64,000 bases of DNA from Solirubrobacteraceae bacterium. Lineage in GTDB: Bacteria; Actinomycetota; Thermoleophilia; Solirubrobacterales; Solirubrobacteraceae. This document shows, piece after piece, positions 1 through 7,912 of the stretch. The DNA lies in NCBI GenBank assembly GCA_029263125.1, contig JAJCYD010000011.1, positions 88,706 to 152,705 of the forward strand, given 5' to 3'. The first letter of the stretch is position 1, and each line of letters begins with the position of its first letter. The notes under the pieces were generated by a model. The model was not told the DNA's origin and searched no databases. It was given only the letters and a program-made list of their open reading frames with translations. The position numbers and the translations under genes were made by a program.

Positions 1-164
1 GGATCCGGGTCCTCGCCGGCGAAGACGACCGATTCTTCCCGGTGGCGTTCCAGCGAGCCGTCGCACGCCGGCGGCTGGGCATCGACCCCGACGTCCTCGC
101 GGGCGGTCACCTGATCGCGCTCGCCCAGCCCGTGGCGGTGGCCGGTTACCTCGTGCAGGCCTGA
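1..164 (+). CDS. alpha/beta hydrolase, C-terminal fragment (5' end outside window)
   Basis: The open frame enters at base 3 and ends at the TGA at 162-164, giving the last 53 residues. Visible are the acid-loop motif GEDDRFFP (residues 6-13), which carries the acidic member of a catalytic triad, and GGH (34-36), which supplies the catalytic histidine. This spacing is typical of the last third of alpha/beta-fold hydrolases. The nucleophile elbow is upstream of the window, so substrate class cannot be judged. Confidence 0.7.
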   Translation, partial: IRVLAGEDDRFFPVAFQRAVARRRLGIDPDVLAGGHLIALAQPVAVAGYLVQA

Positions 165-229
165 CGCCGCACCCGCCGGTAGCCGTTCTGCTGCGCCGGC
201 GTTCATGGCTTCGCCATCATCCGTCGTCC

Positions 230-688
230 ATGAACGCCAGGTTCGCCCAGCTCGGCCTCGATCGCACCGTGCCTGCAGTGCCGCTACGCCGGGTGGCGCT
301 CGTGGTCCTGGCTCTCGCGGCGGCCGGCTGTGGCGAGCAGCGCGACGACGTCGCACGGACCACGCCGATGCCGATCGGCGAGGCGAGCCCGGTACCAGCC
401 GACAATGCCGAGACGAGCGAAGTGTCGCTGACCGAGTACCGGCTCGTGCCCTCCAACCCGCGGCTCGCGCGGCCGGGACGGATCGCCTTCGCGGCGACCA
501 ACGACGGACAGATCCGGCATGCGCTGCGCGTCGACGGGCCGGCAGGCCCGGTCACCTCCGCGACCCTCGCTCCGGGTGAGCGCGCGACGATCGTCGTCGA
601 CCTCCCGCCGGGGACCTACAAGTGGTACTGCCCGATCGCCGACCACGAGCAGCGCGGCGAGGTCGGGCGGGTCAGGATCGCGGAGTAG
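230..688 (+). CDS. cupredoxin-like lipoprotein with unusual axial ligand
   Basis: A 152-residue predicted exported lipoprotein. A hydrophobic segment (about 22-33) ends in the lipobox AAGC with Cys34 as the lipidation site. A short acidic linker follows, then a cupredoxin-type beta domain. Type-1 copper ligands are readable as His97, Cys134 and His139 within WYCPIADHEQRGEVG. The position normally held by axial Met (GM in the family) is Glu144. It probably acts in electron transfer or copper binding on the outer face of the membrane. The 3' end overlaps the convergent Nudix gene by 17 nt. The fold is fairly sure, the redox partner unknown. Confidence 0.7.
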   Translation: MNARFAQLGLDRTVPAVPLRRVALVVLALAAAGCGEQRDDVARTTPMPIGEASPVPADNAETSEVSLTEYRLVPSNPRLARPGRIAFAATNDGQIRHALRVDGPAGPVTSATLAPGERATIVVDLPPGTYKWYCPIADHEQRGEVGRVRIAE

Positions 689-1286
689 GTTTCTCGCCGG
701 GCAGCACGACGCGGGCGACCTCTCCGCCGCGGAGCACCCGCGGGCGCACGGGCACGATCTCCCGACCGTGCGCGTGGTGCAGCAGCTCGTGGACGTTCGC
801 GAACTCCGAGACCTGCGCGAGCAGGCGTCTGGTCGGAAGCGCGAGCTCGAGCGCGCCGCGGTGGTGTGCGTCGAGCACGGTGCATGGGGCATCCCAGCGC
901 AGGTCGACGCATTCGTGGCCGTCGCAGCACCCCTGTGCGCCGTCGGGCGCGCGGGCGAGATAGAAGTGCGTGTCGAAGCGGATCGGCAGCAGCTCCGGCG
1001 TGATCCAGCGGCTGAACTTGACGAGCTGCGAGGGGCTGACGCCCTGGACCCCAGCCTCCTCATGAAGCTCGCGTACGGCGGCTGCGCGGTGCGCCACCTC
1101 GCCCGCGCCCTCGTGCGCATCGACGGCGCCCCCGGGGAAGACCCAGTAGCCGCCCATGAACCGCTGTGCCGGGTTGCGGCGCACCATCAGCAGCTCGAGG
1201 CCGTCGCCGGAGTCGCGCAGCAGGAGCAGCGACGCGGCCAGGCGTGGCGTCGCGACAGGGCCGTCGTTGAGCTGCTCGCTCTTCAC
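672..1286 (-). CDS. Nudix hydrolase (NUDT19-like, extended Nudix box)
   Basis: Contains a Nudix signature beginning GGAVDAHE and continuing to [11 protein letters not shown]. The distance from the first Glu to the RE..EE part is 12 residues rather than the canonical 7, an insertion seen in NUDT19/CoA-diphosphatase-like members. Such enzymes cleave nucleoside diphosphates linked to another moiety. The GTG at 1286 was chosen because longer versions run into the divergent rubredoxin promoter and start. Other starts between 1286 and 1250 are possible. The length from this start is 204 residues. Substrate is not predictable. Confidence 0.72.
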   Translation of the reverse strand: MKSEQLNDGPVATPRLAASLLLLRDSGDGLELLMVRRNPAQRFMGGYWVFPGGAVDAHEGAGEVAHRAAAVRELHEEAGVQGVSPSQLVKFSRWITPELLPIRFDTHFYLARAPDGAQGCCDGHECVDLRWDAPCTVLDAHHRGALELALPTRRLLAQVSEFANVHELLHHAHGREIVPVRPRVLRGGEVARVVLPGEKPTPRS

Positions 1287-1325
1287 CGTGCGCTCGCGTC
1301 CATCGTGCGCGACGGTACCAACCAC

Positions 1326-1331
1326 TACCCT
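1326..1331 (+). promoter_or_regulatory. -10 element (TACCCT) of the rubredoxin gene, leaderless type
   Basis: TACCCT lies 7 nt before the ATG at 1339, so transcription would begin at or next to the start codon. No Shine-Dalgarno sequence fits. The same arrangement recurs at many genes in the window. Confidence 0.5.
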
Positions 1332-1338
1332 GGGGCCC

Positions 1339-1521
1339 ATGAGCACCCAGACCGAGACCACGCGCTGGATCTGCGAATCCTGCGGCTTCATCTACGACCC
1401 CGACGAGGGCGATCCGGACGGGGGCATCCCGCCCGGCACGGCATTCGCCGACATCCCCGACAGCTGGTTCTGCCCAGTCTGTGGCGCGCGCAAGAAGGAC
1501 TTCACCCCCTACGAGGACTGA
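1339..1521 (+). CDS. rubredoxin
   Basis: A 60-residue protein with both iron-binding knuckles, [10 protein letters not shown] near the N-terminus and [11 protein letters not shown] near the C-terminus. The conserved [18 protein letters not shown] stretch lies between them. Rubredoxins carry one Fe(Cys)4 centre and shuttle single electrons in the cytoplasm, for example to alkane hydroxylases or peroxide-detoxifying enzymes. The ATG at 1339 follows a close -10 element. The next gene begins 6 nt after the stop and may be coupled. No partner reductase is adjacent. Confidence 0.93.
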   Translation: MSTQTETTRWICESCGFIYDPDEGDPDGGIPPGTAFADIPDSWFCPVCGARKKDFTPYED

Positions 1522-1526
1522 TCTGG

Positions 1527-2135
1527 GTGCCGTTCGCCGGCGAGCCATCTGTTCAACAACCGTCCGTGGGGGCGCTGCGCGCTTCAGACGACGAGCGTGA
1601 GTGCGCCGTCGCGACGCTGCGCGCCGGAGCCGAGCACGGCCGGCTGACCTTCGACGAGCTGGCCCAGCGCACGCAGCTCGCCTACGAGGCCACCACCGCA
1701 GCCGAGCTCGAGCGCCTCGTGGCCGACCTTCCATCGGCGGTCGAGTCAAGCGCTGCACCGGTGGCACCGGCAACGCACAGACGCCAGCGCTGGAGCGTCG
1801 CGGTGATGGGCGGCACCGACCGCCGCGGCCGCTGGACCCCGGCGCCGCGCAGCGTGTCCGTCGCGATCATGGGCGGCGTCACGCTGGACCTGCGTGATGC
1901 GACGATCGCCGGCGACGAGCTGGTCATCACCGCCTTCGCGCTGATGGGCGGCGTCGACGTGATCGTCCCCGACGGCGTCGAGGTGCAGCTCTCGGGCTTC
2001 GCGATCATGGGCGGCAACGAGCTCCGTCCCGGATCGGAGCCGGTCCGCCCCGGCACGCCGGTGGTCCACGTCCGCGCGTACAGCCTCATGGGCGGCGTCG
2101 ACGTGCGCGTCAAGCGCGCCAGTCAGCACACGTAG
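1527..2135 (+). CDS. DUF1707 domain protein with MGG-repeat C-terminal domain
   Basis: A 202-residue protein. Residues about 15-70 match DUF1707 (RASDDERE...LRAGAEHGRLTFDELAQR), a small helical domain common in actinomycete envelope-stress proteins. The C-terminal half contains five MGG motifs (VMGG, IMGG, LMGG, IMGG, LMGG) at roughly 25-35 residue spacing, resembling the beta-rich C-terminal domain of the LiaF/YvqF family. There is no membrane helix. The GTG start at 1527 has GAGGA 9 nt upstream, inside the end of the rubredoxin gene. GTG at 1566 is an alternative. A role in envelope sensing is inference only. Confidence 0.75.
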   Translation: MPFAGEPSVQQPSVGALRASDDERECAVATLRAGAEHGRLTFDELAQRTQLAYEATTAAELERLVADLPSAVESSAAPVAPATHRRQRWSVAVMGGTDRRGRWTPAPRSVSVAIMGGVTLDLRDATIAGDELVITAFALMGGVDVIVPDGVEVQLSGFAIMGGNELRPGSEPVRPGTPVVHVRAYSLMGGVDVRVKRASQHT

Positions 2136-2249
2136 CCGATCGCGACAGCGGCCGCGCGAGCGCCGCGCTGCATGACGGCCTGGCAGCTGCTCGCGATCAT
2201 CAACGGCTGGCCGCCCGCCGGCGAGCGTTCCGGCTTGGCAATGGCTGGG

Positions 2250-2906
2250 TCAGGCGCGGTGGCTCCAGTCGCCTGTGAGCCCGTAGGGCCGGAAGCGGAT
2301 GAAGATCGACTCGTGGTGGAAGGCGCGTTCGCGGTCGCTGCGCAGCGCGGCGGAGTGGCCAACACCGCGCTGGGCGAACGCGCGCATGGCGCTCGCGCTG
2401 CGCCACAGCGAGAACGTGCTGACGTGGCGTGGCGGCCGAGCGAGCCCCGTGCCGCTGATCAGTGCCGGATCGGCGATGGCGTCCGCTTCGGCTCGCGCGC
2501 TCGCACGCAGGAACGCGCCGGCCCGGTGAAACCGCAGGCGTCCGTAGGTCAGTGCGGCGCTGGGCTCGTCGTCGTCGAGGGCGTCCACCGAGTCGGCGAG
2601 CGCCGGCATGCCGCTCCAGCTGCCAGCCGTCCGTACGGGCTTCAGACGAGCCGCCTGTCCGTCCGCGAGCTCCGGGGCGAGCGGGTCTTCTGCGGTGAAC
2701 CGGTCCAGCGCGGCGTCGTCGCTCCACACGGCGAAGAGCGCGACGCGGCCTGGCCGGGGCCGGGGCATCACGCCCGCGCCGAGGTGCGCGGCGAGCAGCA
2801 TGTCCGCGTACAGCAGTCCGGGGATGACGCCGGGGCGCGGGGTCAGGCGCAGGAGCGCCGGCGCGCGCAGCGCACCGACGTCGGCGAGGTGCATCGAGGC
2901 GATCAT
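2250..2906 (-). CDS. spheroidene monooxygenase (CrtA)-like protein
   Basis: About 218 residues. The C-terminal half has the pattern typical of CrtA-like oxygenases: STFSLWRSASAMRAFAQRG, then a conserved His (GHSAALR) and HHESIFIRFRP. An alpha+beta-barrel-like N-terminal half is suggested by RVALFAVWSD. CrtA enzymes are haem proteins that introduce keto groups into acyclic carotenoids, but actinobacterial relatives are mostly uncharacterised and no carotenoid genes lie nearby. ATG 2906 was chosen because a TAACTT -10 box sits 7 nt upstream. ATG 2912 would lengthen it by two residues. It is divergent from a TetR gene and probably repressed by it. Confidence 0.6.
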   Translation of the reverse strand: MIASMHLADVGALRAPALLRLTPRPGVIPGLLYADMLLAAHLGAGVMPRPRPGRVALFAVWSDDAALDRFTAEDPLAPELADGQAARLKPVRTAGSWSGMPALADSVDALDDDEPSAALTYGRLRFHRAGAFLRASARAEADAIADPALISGTGLARPPRHVSTFSLWRSASAMRAFAQRGVGHSAALRSDRERAFHHESIFIRFRPYGLTGDWSHRA

Positions 2907-2913
2907 GGACATG

Positions 2914-2948
2914 AAGTTACCAGGCAGTAACGTCGTGCGCCATACTGT
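2914..2948. promoter_or_regulatory. divergent promoters with TetR-type operator
   Basis: The inverted repeat GTTAC-N6-GTAAC occupies 2916-2931. It overlaps the leftward -10 (TAACTT on the minus strand, 2914-2919) of the CrtA-like gene. The rightward -10 TACTGT (2943-2948) lies 9 nt before the TetR ATG. Binding of the TetR product here would block the CrtA-like promoter and crowd its own. The palindrome is seen directly; regulator assignment is inference from adjacency. Confidence 0.55.
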
Positions 2949-2957
2949 TTGGCGGCC

Positions 2958-3557
2958 ATGTCCGTCACGCCGCGCCTACCCGCTTCCGAGCGGCGCACGA
3001 CGATCGAAACGGCTGCCGAGCAGCTGTTCGCTCAACGCGGGTATGCCGCGACGCGGATCGAGGACATCGTCGCGGCGGCCGGTGTGACCAAGCCCATCCT
3101 GTATCGCCACTTCGCCTCGAAGAAGGCGCTGCATCTCGCGCTGCTCCAGCGCCACCGCGAGGCGCTGGCGGCAGCCGCCATCGACGAGTATCTCGCCGAC
3201 GCGCCGTTTGCGCAGCGACTCCCACGGATCCTCGACGCGTGGTTTGCCTACGTGGAGCGCAGTCCGTATGCCTGGCGGCTGCTGTTCTGCGACACGACCG
3301 GCGACCCCGAGGTCCAGGCGCTGCACCGCGAGCTTCAGGCGCGCCAGCGCGAGAGCAATGCGGTGATGCTGATCGAGAGCCTGCCGGGCCTGCCCGAGGA
3401 GCGCATCGAGCCGCTGTCGGAGGTCGTGCGCAGCTCGCTTACGGGACTGGCCCTGTGGTGGCTGGAGCACCCCGGGGTCCCGCGGGCCGTGCTCGTTGAC
3501 ACGATGCTCGACATCGTGCGTGGCCTGCTGGCGCAGTACCCGCCCGCGCCAGCCTGA
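2958..3557 (+). CDS. TetR-family transcriptional regulator
   Basis: A 199-residue protein with the usual N-terminal TetR helix-turn-helix (ERRTTIETAAEQLFAQRGY, then IEDIVAAAGVTKPILYRHF, about 11-58) and a helical ligand domain. The ATG at 2958 is used; a TTG three codons upstream is unlikely. Its neighbour across a 16-bp palindrome is the CrtA-like monooxygenase, its probable target. The stop lies 10 nt from the convergent bioA stop. Confidence 0.9.
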   Translation: MSVTPRLPASERRTTIETAAEQLFAQRGYAATRIEDIVAAAGVTKPILYRHFASKKALHLALLQRHREALAAAAIDEYLADAPFAQRLPRILDAWFAYVERSPYAWRLLFCDTTGDPEVQALHRELQARQRESNAVMLIESLPGLPEERIEPLSEVVRSSLTGLALWWLEHPGVPRAVLVDTMLDIVRGLLAQYPPAPA

Positions 3558-3567
3558 CGATCGTCGC

Positions 3568-4857
3568 CTACGCCAGCGCGGGCACCGCGACCTCGGCGAT
3601 CGCGTCGGCGGTGATCGTCACGAGGCGTCGCAGCTCGTCGGCGGTGATCGACAGCGGCGCCATCAACACGACGACGTCGCCGAGCGGGCGCACGATCGCG
3701 CCGCGCCTGCGTGCCGCCAGCGTGACCTGATGGCCCATCCGCTCGGCGAGCTCGAAGCCGGTGAGCTCGATGCCGACCATGAAGCCGCGCCGGCGCACCT
3801 CGCCGACGGCGGGCAGTGGCGCGACATGCTCGTCGAGCAGCTCGGCGAGCAGCGCGATCTTCGGCTGCAGCGCGTCCAGCGTGCGTTCGGTGTCGAAGAT
3901 GTCGAGCGTCGCCAGCGCCGCGGCACAGGCGAGCGGGTTGCCGGTGTAGGTGTGGCCGTGGAAGAACGTCTTGAGCTCCTCGTGCTCGCCGAGGAACGCC
4001 TCGTAGATGCGCTCGCTCGCGAGCGTCGCGGCGAGCGGGAGGTAGCCGCCCGTCAGGCCCTTGGCGACGCACATGAGGTCGGGCACGACGTCCTCCCGCT
4101 CGCAGGCGAACATCGTCCCCGTCCGGCCGAAGCCGGTTGCGACCTCGTCGCAGATCAGCAGCACGCCGTGCTGGTCGCACAGCTCGCGCACCGCGCGCAG
4201 GTAGCCGTCGGGATGCGTGAGGATGCCGGCCGCACCCTGCACGAGCGGCTCGAGGATGACCGCGGCGACCTCTGCGTCATGCTCGGCCAGCAGCGCCGCC
4301 ATGTGCTCGATGTCACCGGGCTCGGCCTGCCAGCTGTTGAACAGCAGCGGGCCGAAGCAGGCATGGAAGAGGTCGATGCCGCCGACGGACACCGAGCCGA
4401 TCGTGTCGCCGTGGTAGCCGTCGCGCAGGCAGATGAACCCCGTGCGCCGGGTCTCGCCGCGGTGGCGCCAGTACTGAAAGGCCATCTTCAGCGCGACCTC
4501 CGCCGCGGTCGAGCCGTTGTCGGAGAAGAAGACGCGGCTGAGGCCTGGAGGTGAGATGTCGACGAGACGCGCTGCCAGCTCGATCGCCGGAGCGTGCGTG
4601 AGCCCGAGCATCGTCGAGTGCGCCACGCGCCCCAGCTGGTCGCGGACGGCGGCGTCGATCGCCGGATGGGCGTGGCCGTGAACGGTGCACCACAGCGAGG
4701 AGATCCCGTCGATGTAGGCGTTGTCGTCGGTGTCATAGAGCGTGCAGCCTGCGGCGCGCTGCACGATCAATGGCTCCTCCTCAGACCAGCCCTGCTGCTG
4801 GGTGAACGGGTGCCAGAGCACCTGCTTGTCGAGTGCGGCGAGGTCGCGCGTGGACAT
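3568..4857 (-). CDS. bioA: adenosylmethionine-8-amino-7-oxononanoate aminotransferase
   Basis: A 429-residue class III PLP aminotransferase that makes 7,8-diaminopelargonate from KAPA using SAM as amino donor. Motifs are WHPFTQQQGW near the N-terminus (characteristic of BioA), GSTAAEVALKMA, DGYHGDTIG, CDEVATGFGRTG with PLP-binding Asp237, and CVAKGLTGG with Schiff-base Lys266. Length is normal. ATG 4857 is preceded by a TAGCCT box 8 nt away. The gene stands alone, about 5 kb from bioB-bioF-bioD, completing the standard route from KAPA to biotin in this window. Confidence 0.95.
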   Translation of the reverse strand: MSTRDLAALDKQVLWHPFTQQQGWSEEEPLIVQRAAGCTLYDTDDNAYIDGISSLWCTVHGHAHPAIDAAVRDQLGRVAHSTMLGLTHAPAIELAARLVDISPPGLSRVFFSDNGSTAAEVALKMAFQYWRHRGETRRTGFICLRDGYHGDTIGSVSVGGIDLFHACFGPLLFNSWQAEPGDIEHMAALLAEHDAEVAAVILEPLVQGAAGILTHPDGYLRAVRELCDQHGVLLICDEVATGFGRTGTMFACEREDVVPDLMCVAKGLTGGYLPLAATLASERIYEAFLGEHEELKTFFHGHTYTGNPLACAAALATLDIFDTERTLDALQPKIALLAELLDEHVAPLPAVGEVRRRGFMVGIELTGFELAERMGHQVTLAARRRGAIVRPLGDVVVLMAPLSITADELRRLVTITADAIAEVAVPALA

Positions 4858-4865
4858 GGAACGAG

Positions 4866-4871
4866 AGGCTA
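4866..4871 (-). promoter_or_regulatory. -10 element (TAGCCT) of bioA, leaderless type
   Basis: On the minus strand TAGCCT ends 8 nt before the bioA ATG. No Shine-Dalgarno sequence is present in the gap. No BirA-type or other biotin operator was recognised. Confidence 0.45.
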
Positions 4872-4971
4872 GGAGAGGGGTCGGACGAGACGTCGGCTGA
4901 GTCTTGACGCGCGGTGAAGAACCCGAGGGGGATGATCGGGTCCGCGGGTCACGGCGCGTAGACCTCATACG

Positions 4972-5001
4972 GGCGGGTGCAGACCCGCCGCACACTAGCC
5001 T
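4972..5001 (+). promoter_or_regulatory. putative promoter with overlapping palindrome for the spermidine-synthase-like gene
   Basis: TAGCCT (4996-5001) lies 10 nt before the GTG at 5012. Just upstream is the perfect inverted repeat GGCGGGT-GCAG-ACCCGCC (4972-4989), placed where a regulator could cover the -35 region. Both elements are read directly; function is inferred. Confidence 0.35.
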
Positions 5002-5011
5002 GAAGGGTCCC

Positions 5012-6523
5012 GTGCGCCGTCTCCCCGAACCACCTCTGGCGCTTGTCGTCTTCACGGTCGGCTTCAGCATCCTCGGCGCCGAGATCGCGGCCGCTCGGCT
5101 GCTCGCGCCGTACTTCGGCGCCTCGACGATCGTGTGGGCGAACACGATCGGGATCGTGCTCGTGGCGCTCTCGGTCGGCTACTGGTACGGCGGCAAGCTC
5201 GCCGACCGCAACCCGACCCGCCTCGGCCTCTACCGGATCGTGCTGCTGTCGGGGCTGATGCTCGCCGCCGTGCCATTCGTCGCCGACCCCTTCCTCGGCT
5301 TCGCGGTCACGGCGCTGGACTCGATCTCCGCGGGCGCCTTCGTCGGCTCGCTGCTCGGTGTCACGGCGCTCATCGCACTGCCGATCCTCGTCTCCGGCGC
5401 GGTCGCGCCGTACGCGCTGCGCCTCGCGGTCGCCGACGTCTCCGAGGCGGGCACGGTCTCCGGGCGCCTCTATGCGATCTCGACGGTCGGCAGCCTGCTG
5501 GGCACGTTCACCTCGGCGCTGCTGTTCATCCCGCTGATCGGAACGCGCAGGACGTTCGTCCTCTTCGGCCTCGTGCTCGTCGTGATCGCAGCGGTCGGCC
5601 TCGCGCGCTCGCGGTTCGTGCTCGCTCCCGCCGCGTTGGCGGTGCTGCTCGTGCTGCCCGTGGGGACGATCAAGGGCACCACCAACGCCGGCGCGCGCGT
5701 CATCCACGAGGTCGACACCGAGTACCAGTACGCGCGCGTCGTGGAGGACCTCGACGGGACGCGCACGCTGGAGCTCAACGAGGGCCAGGCCGTGCACTCG
5801 GTGCGCCGGCCCGGCAGCTATCTGACCGACAACATCTGGGACGAGTACATGATCGTTCCGTTCGCCGCCCAGGCCCAGCCGCCGCGTCAGATCGCGATCC
5901 TCGGCAACGCCGCCGGCACGACCGCGCGCGCCTACGGGCACTACTTCCCCGACACGAAGATCGACGGCGTCGAGATCGACGGCGAGCTGACCGAGATCGG
6001 TCGCGAGTACTTCGACATGCGGGCGCCGGGCCTGACGACGCACACCGCCGACGCGCGACCCTTCCTGCGCCGCACCGACAAGAAGTACGACGCGATCTTC
6101 GTCGACGCCTACCGCCAGCCGTACATCCCGTTCTACCTCGCCACGAGGGAGTTCTTCGAGCTCGCGCGCGACCGCCTGGCGCCGGGTGGCGTCGTCGTCG
6201 TCAACGCCGGGCACCCGGAGAACTCCGACAAGCTCGAGCAGGTGCTGGGCGCGACGATGGCGGCCGTCTTCCCGACGGTCATCCGTGACCCGTCGGAGCC
6301 CGTCAACACGCTGCTGCTCGGCACGATGGGCAAGGCATCGGCGCGGCAGCTGCGAGCGGCCGCGCCGACGCTGCCCGAGGACCTGCGGCCACTTGCCCTG
6401 CAAGCCGCGGCACGTGTCGAACCGCGCCTGCCCGGTGGCCGCGTCTACACCGACGACGTCGCGCCGGTGGAATGGCTGATCGACTCGTCGATCGTCGAGG
6501 TCGCCGCCGACGGCGAGCGCTGA
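5012..6523 (+). CDS. membrane-fused spermidine synthase-like protein
   Basis: About 503 residues. The N-terminal half (roughly 1-225) is a set of hydrophobic helices beginning LALVVFTVGFSILGAEIAAARLLAPYFG, abbreviated here only in part. The C-terminal half has a Rossmann methyltransferase/spermidine-synthase fold: AILGNAAGTTARAYG, DGVEIDGELTEIG, TADARPFL and YDAIFVDAYRQPYIPF. This fused MFS/spermidine-synthase architecture is widespread in actinobacteria and mostly uncharacterised. GTG 5012 starts just before the first helix, with GAAGGG upstream. The start could lie elsewhere upstream. It may act on a polyamine at the membrane (inference). Confidence 0.8.
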   Translation: MRRLPEPPLALVVFTVGFSILGAEIAAARLLAPYFGASTIVWANTIGIVLVALSVGYWYGGKLADRNPTRLGLYRIVLLSGLMLAAVPFVADPFLGFAVTALDSISAGAFVGSLLGVTALIALPILVSGAVAPYALRLAVADVSEAGTVSGRLYAISTVGSLLGTFTSALLFIPLIGTRRTFVLFGLVLVVIAAVGLARSRFVLAPAALAVLLVLPVGTIKGTTNAGARVIHEVDTEYQYARVVEDLDGTRTLELNEGQAVHSVRRPGSYLTDNIWDEYMIVPFAAQAQPPRQIAILGNAAGTTARAYGHYFPDTKIDGVEIDGELTEIGREYFDMRAPGLTTHTADARPFLRRTDKKYDAIFVDAYRQPYIPFYLATREFFELARDRLAPGGVVVVNAGHPENSDKLEQVLGATMAAVFPTVIRDPSEPVNTLLLGTMGKASARQLRAAAPTLPEDLRPLALQAAARVEPRLPGGRVYTDDVAPVEWLIDSSIVEVAADGER

Positions 6524-6525
6524 GC

Positions 6526-6627
6526 ATGGACTCCATCTCCTTCTTCAGCCTGGTCGCGATCGTCGTGGGCTACAGCGTGCTCTTCGCGCTGTGGTGGTTC
6601 GTGTTTCGCGGCCGCGGCGACGGCTGA
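6526..6627 (+). CDS. 33-residue single-pass membrane peptide
   Basis: ATG 6526 lies 2 nt after the preceding stop and the frame ends at TGA 6625-6627. The peptide is one hydrophobic helix (FFSLVAIVVGYSVLFALWWF) followed by a positive tail, FRGRGDG, so the C-terminus should stay in the cytoplasm. There is no homology I recognise. Its tight spacing suggests co-translation with the spermidine-synthase-like membrane protein, possibly as a small subunit. It is short, so chance cannot be excluded. Confidence 0.5.
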   Translation: MDSISFFSLVAIVVGYSVLFALWWFVFRGRGDG

Positions 6628-6631
6628 CGCG

Positions 6632-7612
6632 CTACAGCTCCAGCGAGGCCATCGCCTCCTGCGGGTAGCGCCCACCGGCGGCCGCCCCGACCGGCGCGGA
6701 CTCGTCGAGCGCCGCGAGGTGGTCGGCGGTCAGCGCGATGTCGGCGGCCTCGGCGTTCTCCTCGACGTACGTGCGGCGCTTGGTGCCGGGAATCGGCACG
6801 ACATCCTCGCCCTGGTGCAGCAGCCAGGCGAGCGCGATCTGAACGGGGGTGCAGCCGACGTCGTGGGCGACCTCGCTCACGCGCCGCACGATCGTGAGGT
6901 TCAGCTCGAGGTTGTCGCCCTGAAAGCGCGGGTTGTTGCGGCGGAAGTCGTTCTCTGAGAGGTCGTTGATCGACGTGTAGCGACCGGTGAGAAAGCCCCG
7001 GCCGATGGGGCTGTAGGGCACGATCCCGACGCCGAGCTCGCGTGCTGCCGGCACGATCTCCGCCTCGATGCCCCGCGTCCACAGCGACCACTCGCTCTGC
7101 AGCGCGGTGATCGGATGCACGGCGCAGGCGGCGCGCAGCGTGTCAGCATTGACCTCGCTGAGGCCGAGGTGGCGCACCTTGCCCTCGCTGACGAGCTCGG
7201 CCATGCCGCCGACGGTCTCCTCGATCGGCACGTCGGGGTTGCGGCGGTGCATGTAGTAGAGGTCGATGTGATCGACGCCGAGGCGTCGCAGGGAGGCCTC
7301 GCACGCCCGCTTGGCGTAGTCGGGACTCGAGTCGATGCGCCGCTGGCCGTCCTCGCGCACGATGCCGAACTTCGTCGCGAGCACGACGTCGTCGCGGCGG
7401 TCGGCGATCGCCGTGCCGACGAGCAGCTCGTTGGTGTGCGGCCCGTACATGTCGGCGGTGTCCAGCAGGGTCACGCCGAGCGACAGGGCGCGGTGGATCG
7501 TCGCGATCGATTCGGACTCGTCGGCCGGGCCGTAGAACTCGGACATGCCCATGCATCCGAGCCCGAGAGCTGAGACGTCGAGGCCTTCGCGGCCGAGGGT
7601 GCGACGGTTCAT
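6632..7612 (-). CDS. aldo/keto reductase
   Basis: A 326-residue NADPH-dependent aldo/keto reductase of the AKR13-like (YajO/Tas-type) group. The catalytic tetrad is readable as Asp51, Tyr56 (LLDTADMYG), Lys81 (ATKFG) and His122 (DLYYMHR). The C-terminal VPIPGTKRR forms the NADP-phosphate-binding loop. The physiological carbonyl substrate is unknown. The stop is 4 nt from the convergent small membrane gene. A GGGAT ribosome site lies upstream of the ATG. Confidence 0.93.
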   Translation of the reverse strand: MNRRTLGREGLDVSALGLGCMGMSEFYGPADESESIATIHRALSLGVTLLDTADMYGPHTNELLVGTAIADRRDDVVLATKFGIVREDGQRRIDSSPDYAKRACEASLRRLGVDHIDLYYMHRRNPDVPIEETVGGMAELVSEGKVRHLGLSEVNADTLRAACAVHPITALQSEWSLWTRGIEAEIVPAARELGVGIVPYSPIGRGFLTGRYTSINDLSENDFRRNNPRFQGDNLELNLTIVRRVSEVAHDVGCTPVQIALAWLLHQGEDVVPIPGTKRRTYVEENAEAADIALTADHLAALDESAPVGAAAGGRYPQEAMASLEL

Positions 7613-7771
7613 GAGATCCCCTGTCGTTGGAGTCCCCTTCGAGGCTACGAGGTCACCCGCGTCGCGCGGTGCGGTAGGGTTCTGCGCAGCCGATCGGCCT
7701 GGTTGCGCGGAGTTTGCCGCGATCGGGCTGGCACGTCAGATGGCAGTTGCGCTCTCGCGTCGCCGCTCTGC

Positions 7772-7861
7772 GACGCCGACGCCACCGAACACTGACACGA
7801 CCCGCGACCGCGCGAAGCGGTCGCCACGACCTTTACACCCCGGCGTCGCCAAGACGGCGTC
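7772..7861 (+). other. structured leader RNA candidate upstream of the SulP gene
   Basis: The 300-nt gap 7613-7912 holds no gene. Within it, nested complementary segments are visible: GACGCCG (7772-7778) with CGGCGTC (7855-7861), ACGCC (7779-7783) with GGCGT (7842-7846), and an 8-bp hairpin GCGACCGC-gcgaa-GCGGTCGC (7804-7824). This could fold as one long domain ending 51 nt before the SulP ATG. It matches no riboswitch consensus I can recall. GC-rich DNA forms such pairs readily, so confidence is limited. Confidence 0.35.
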
Positions 7862-7912
7862 GGCCCCGACCGCGGGCGGATTCGCCGCGCCGCGCAACCG
7901 TCCGAGGCATAC

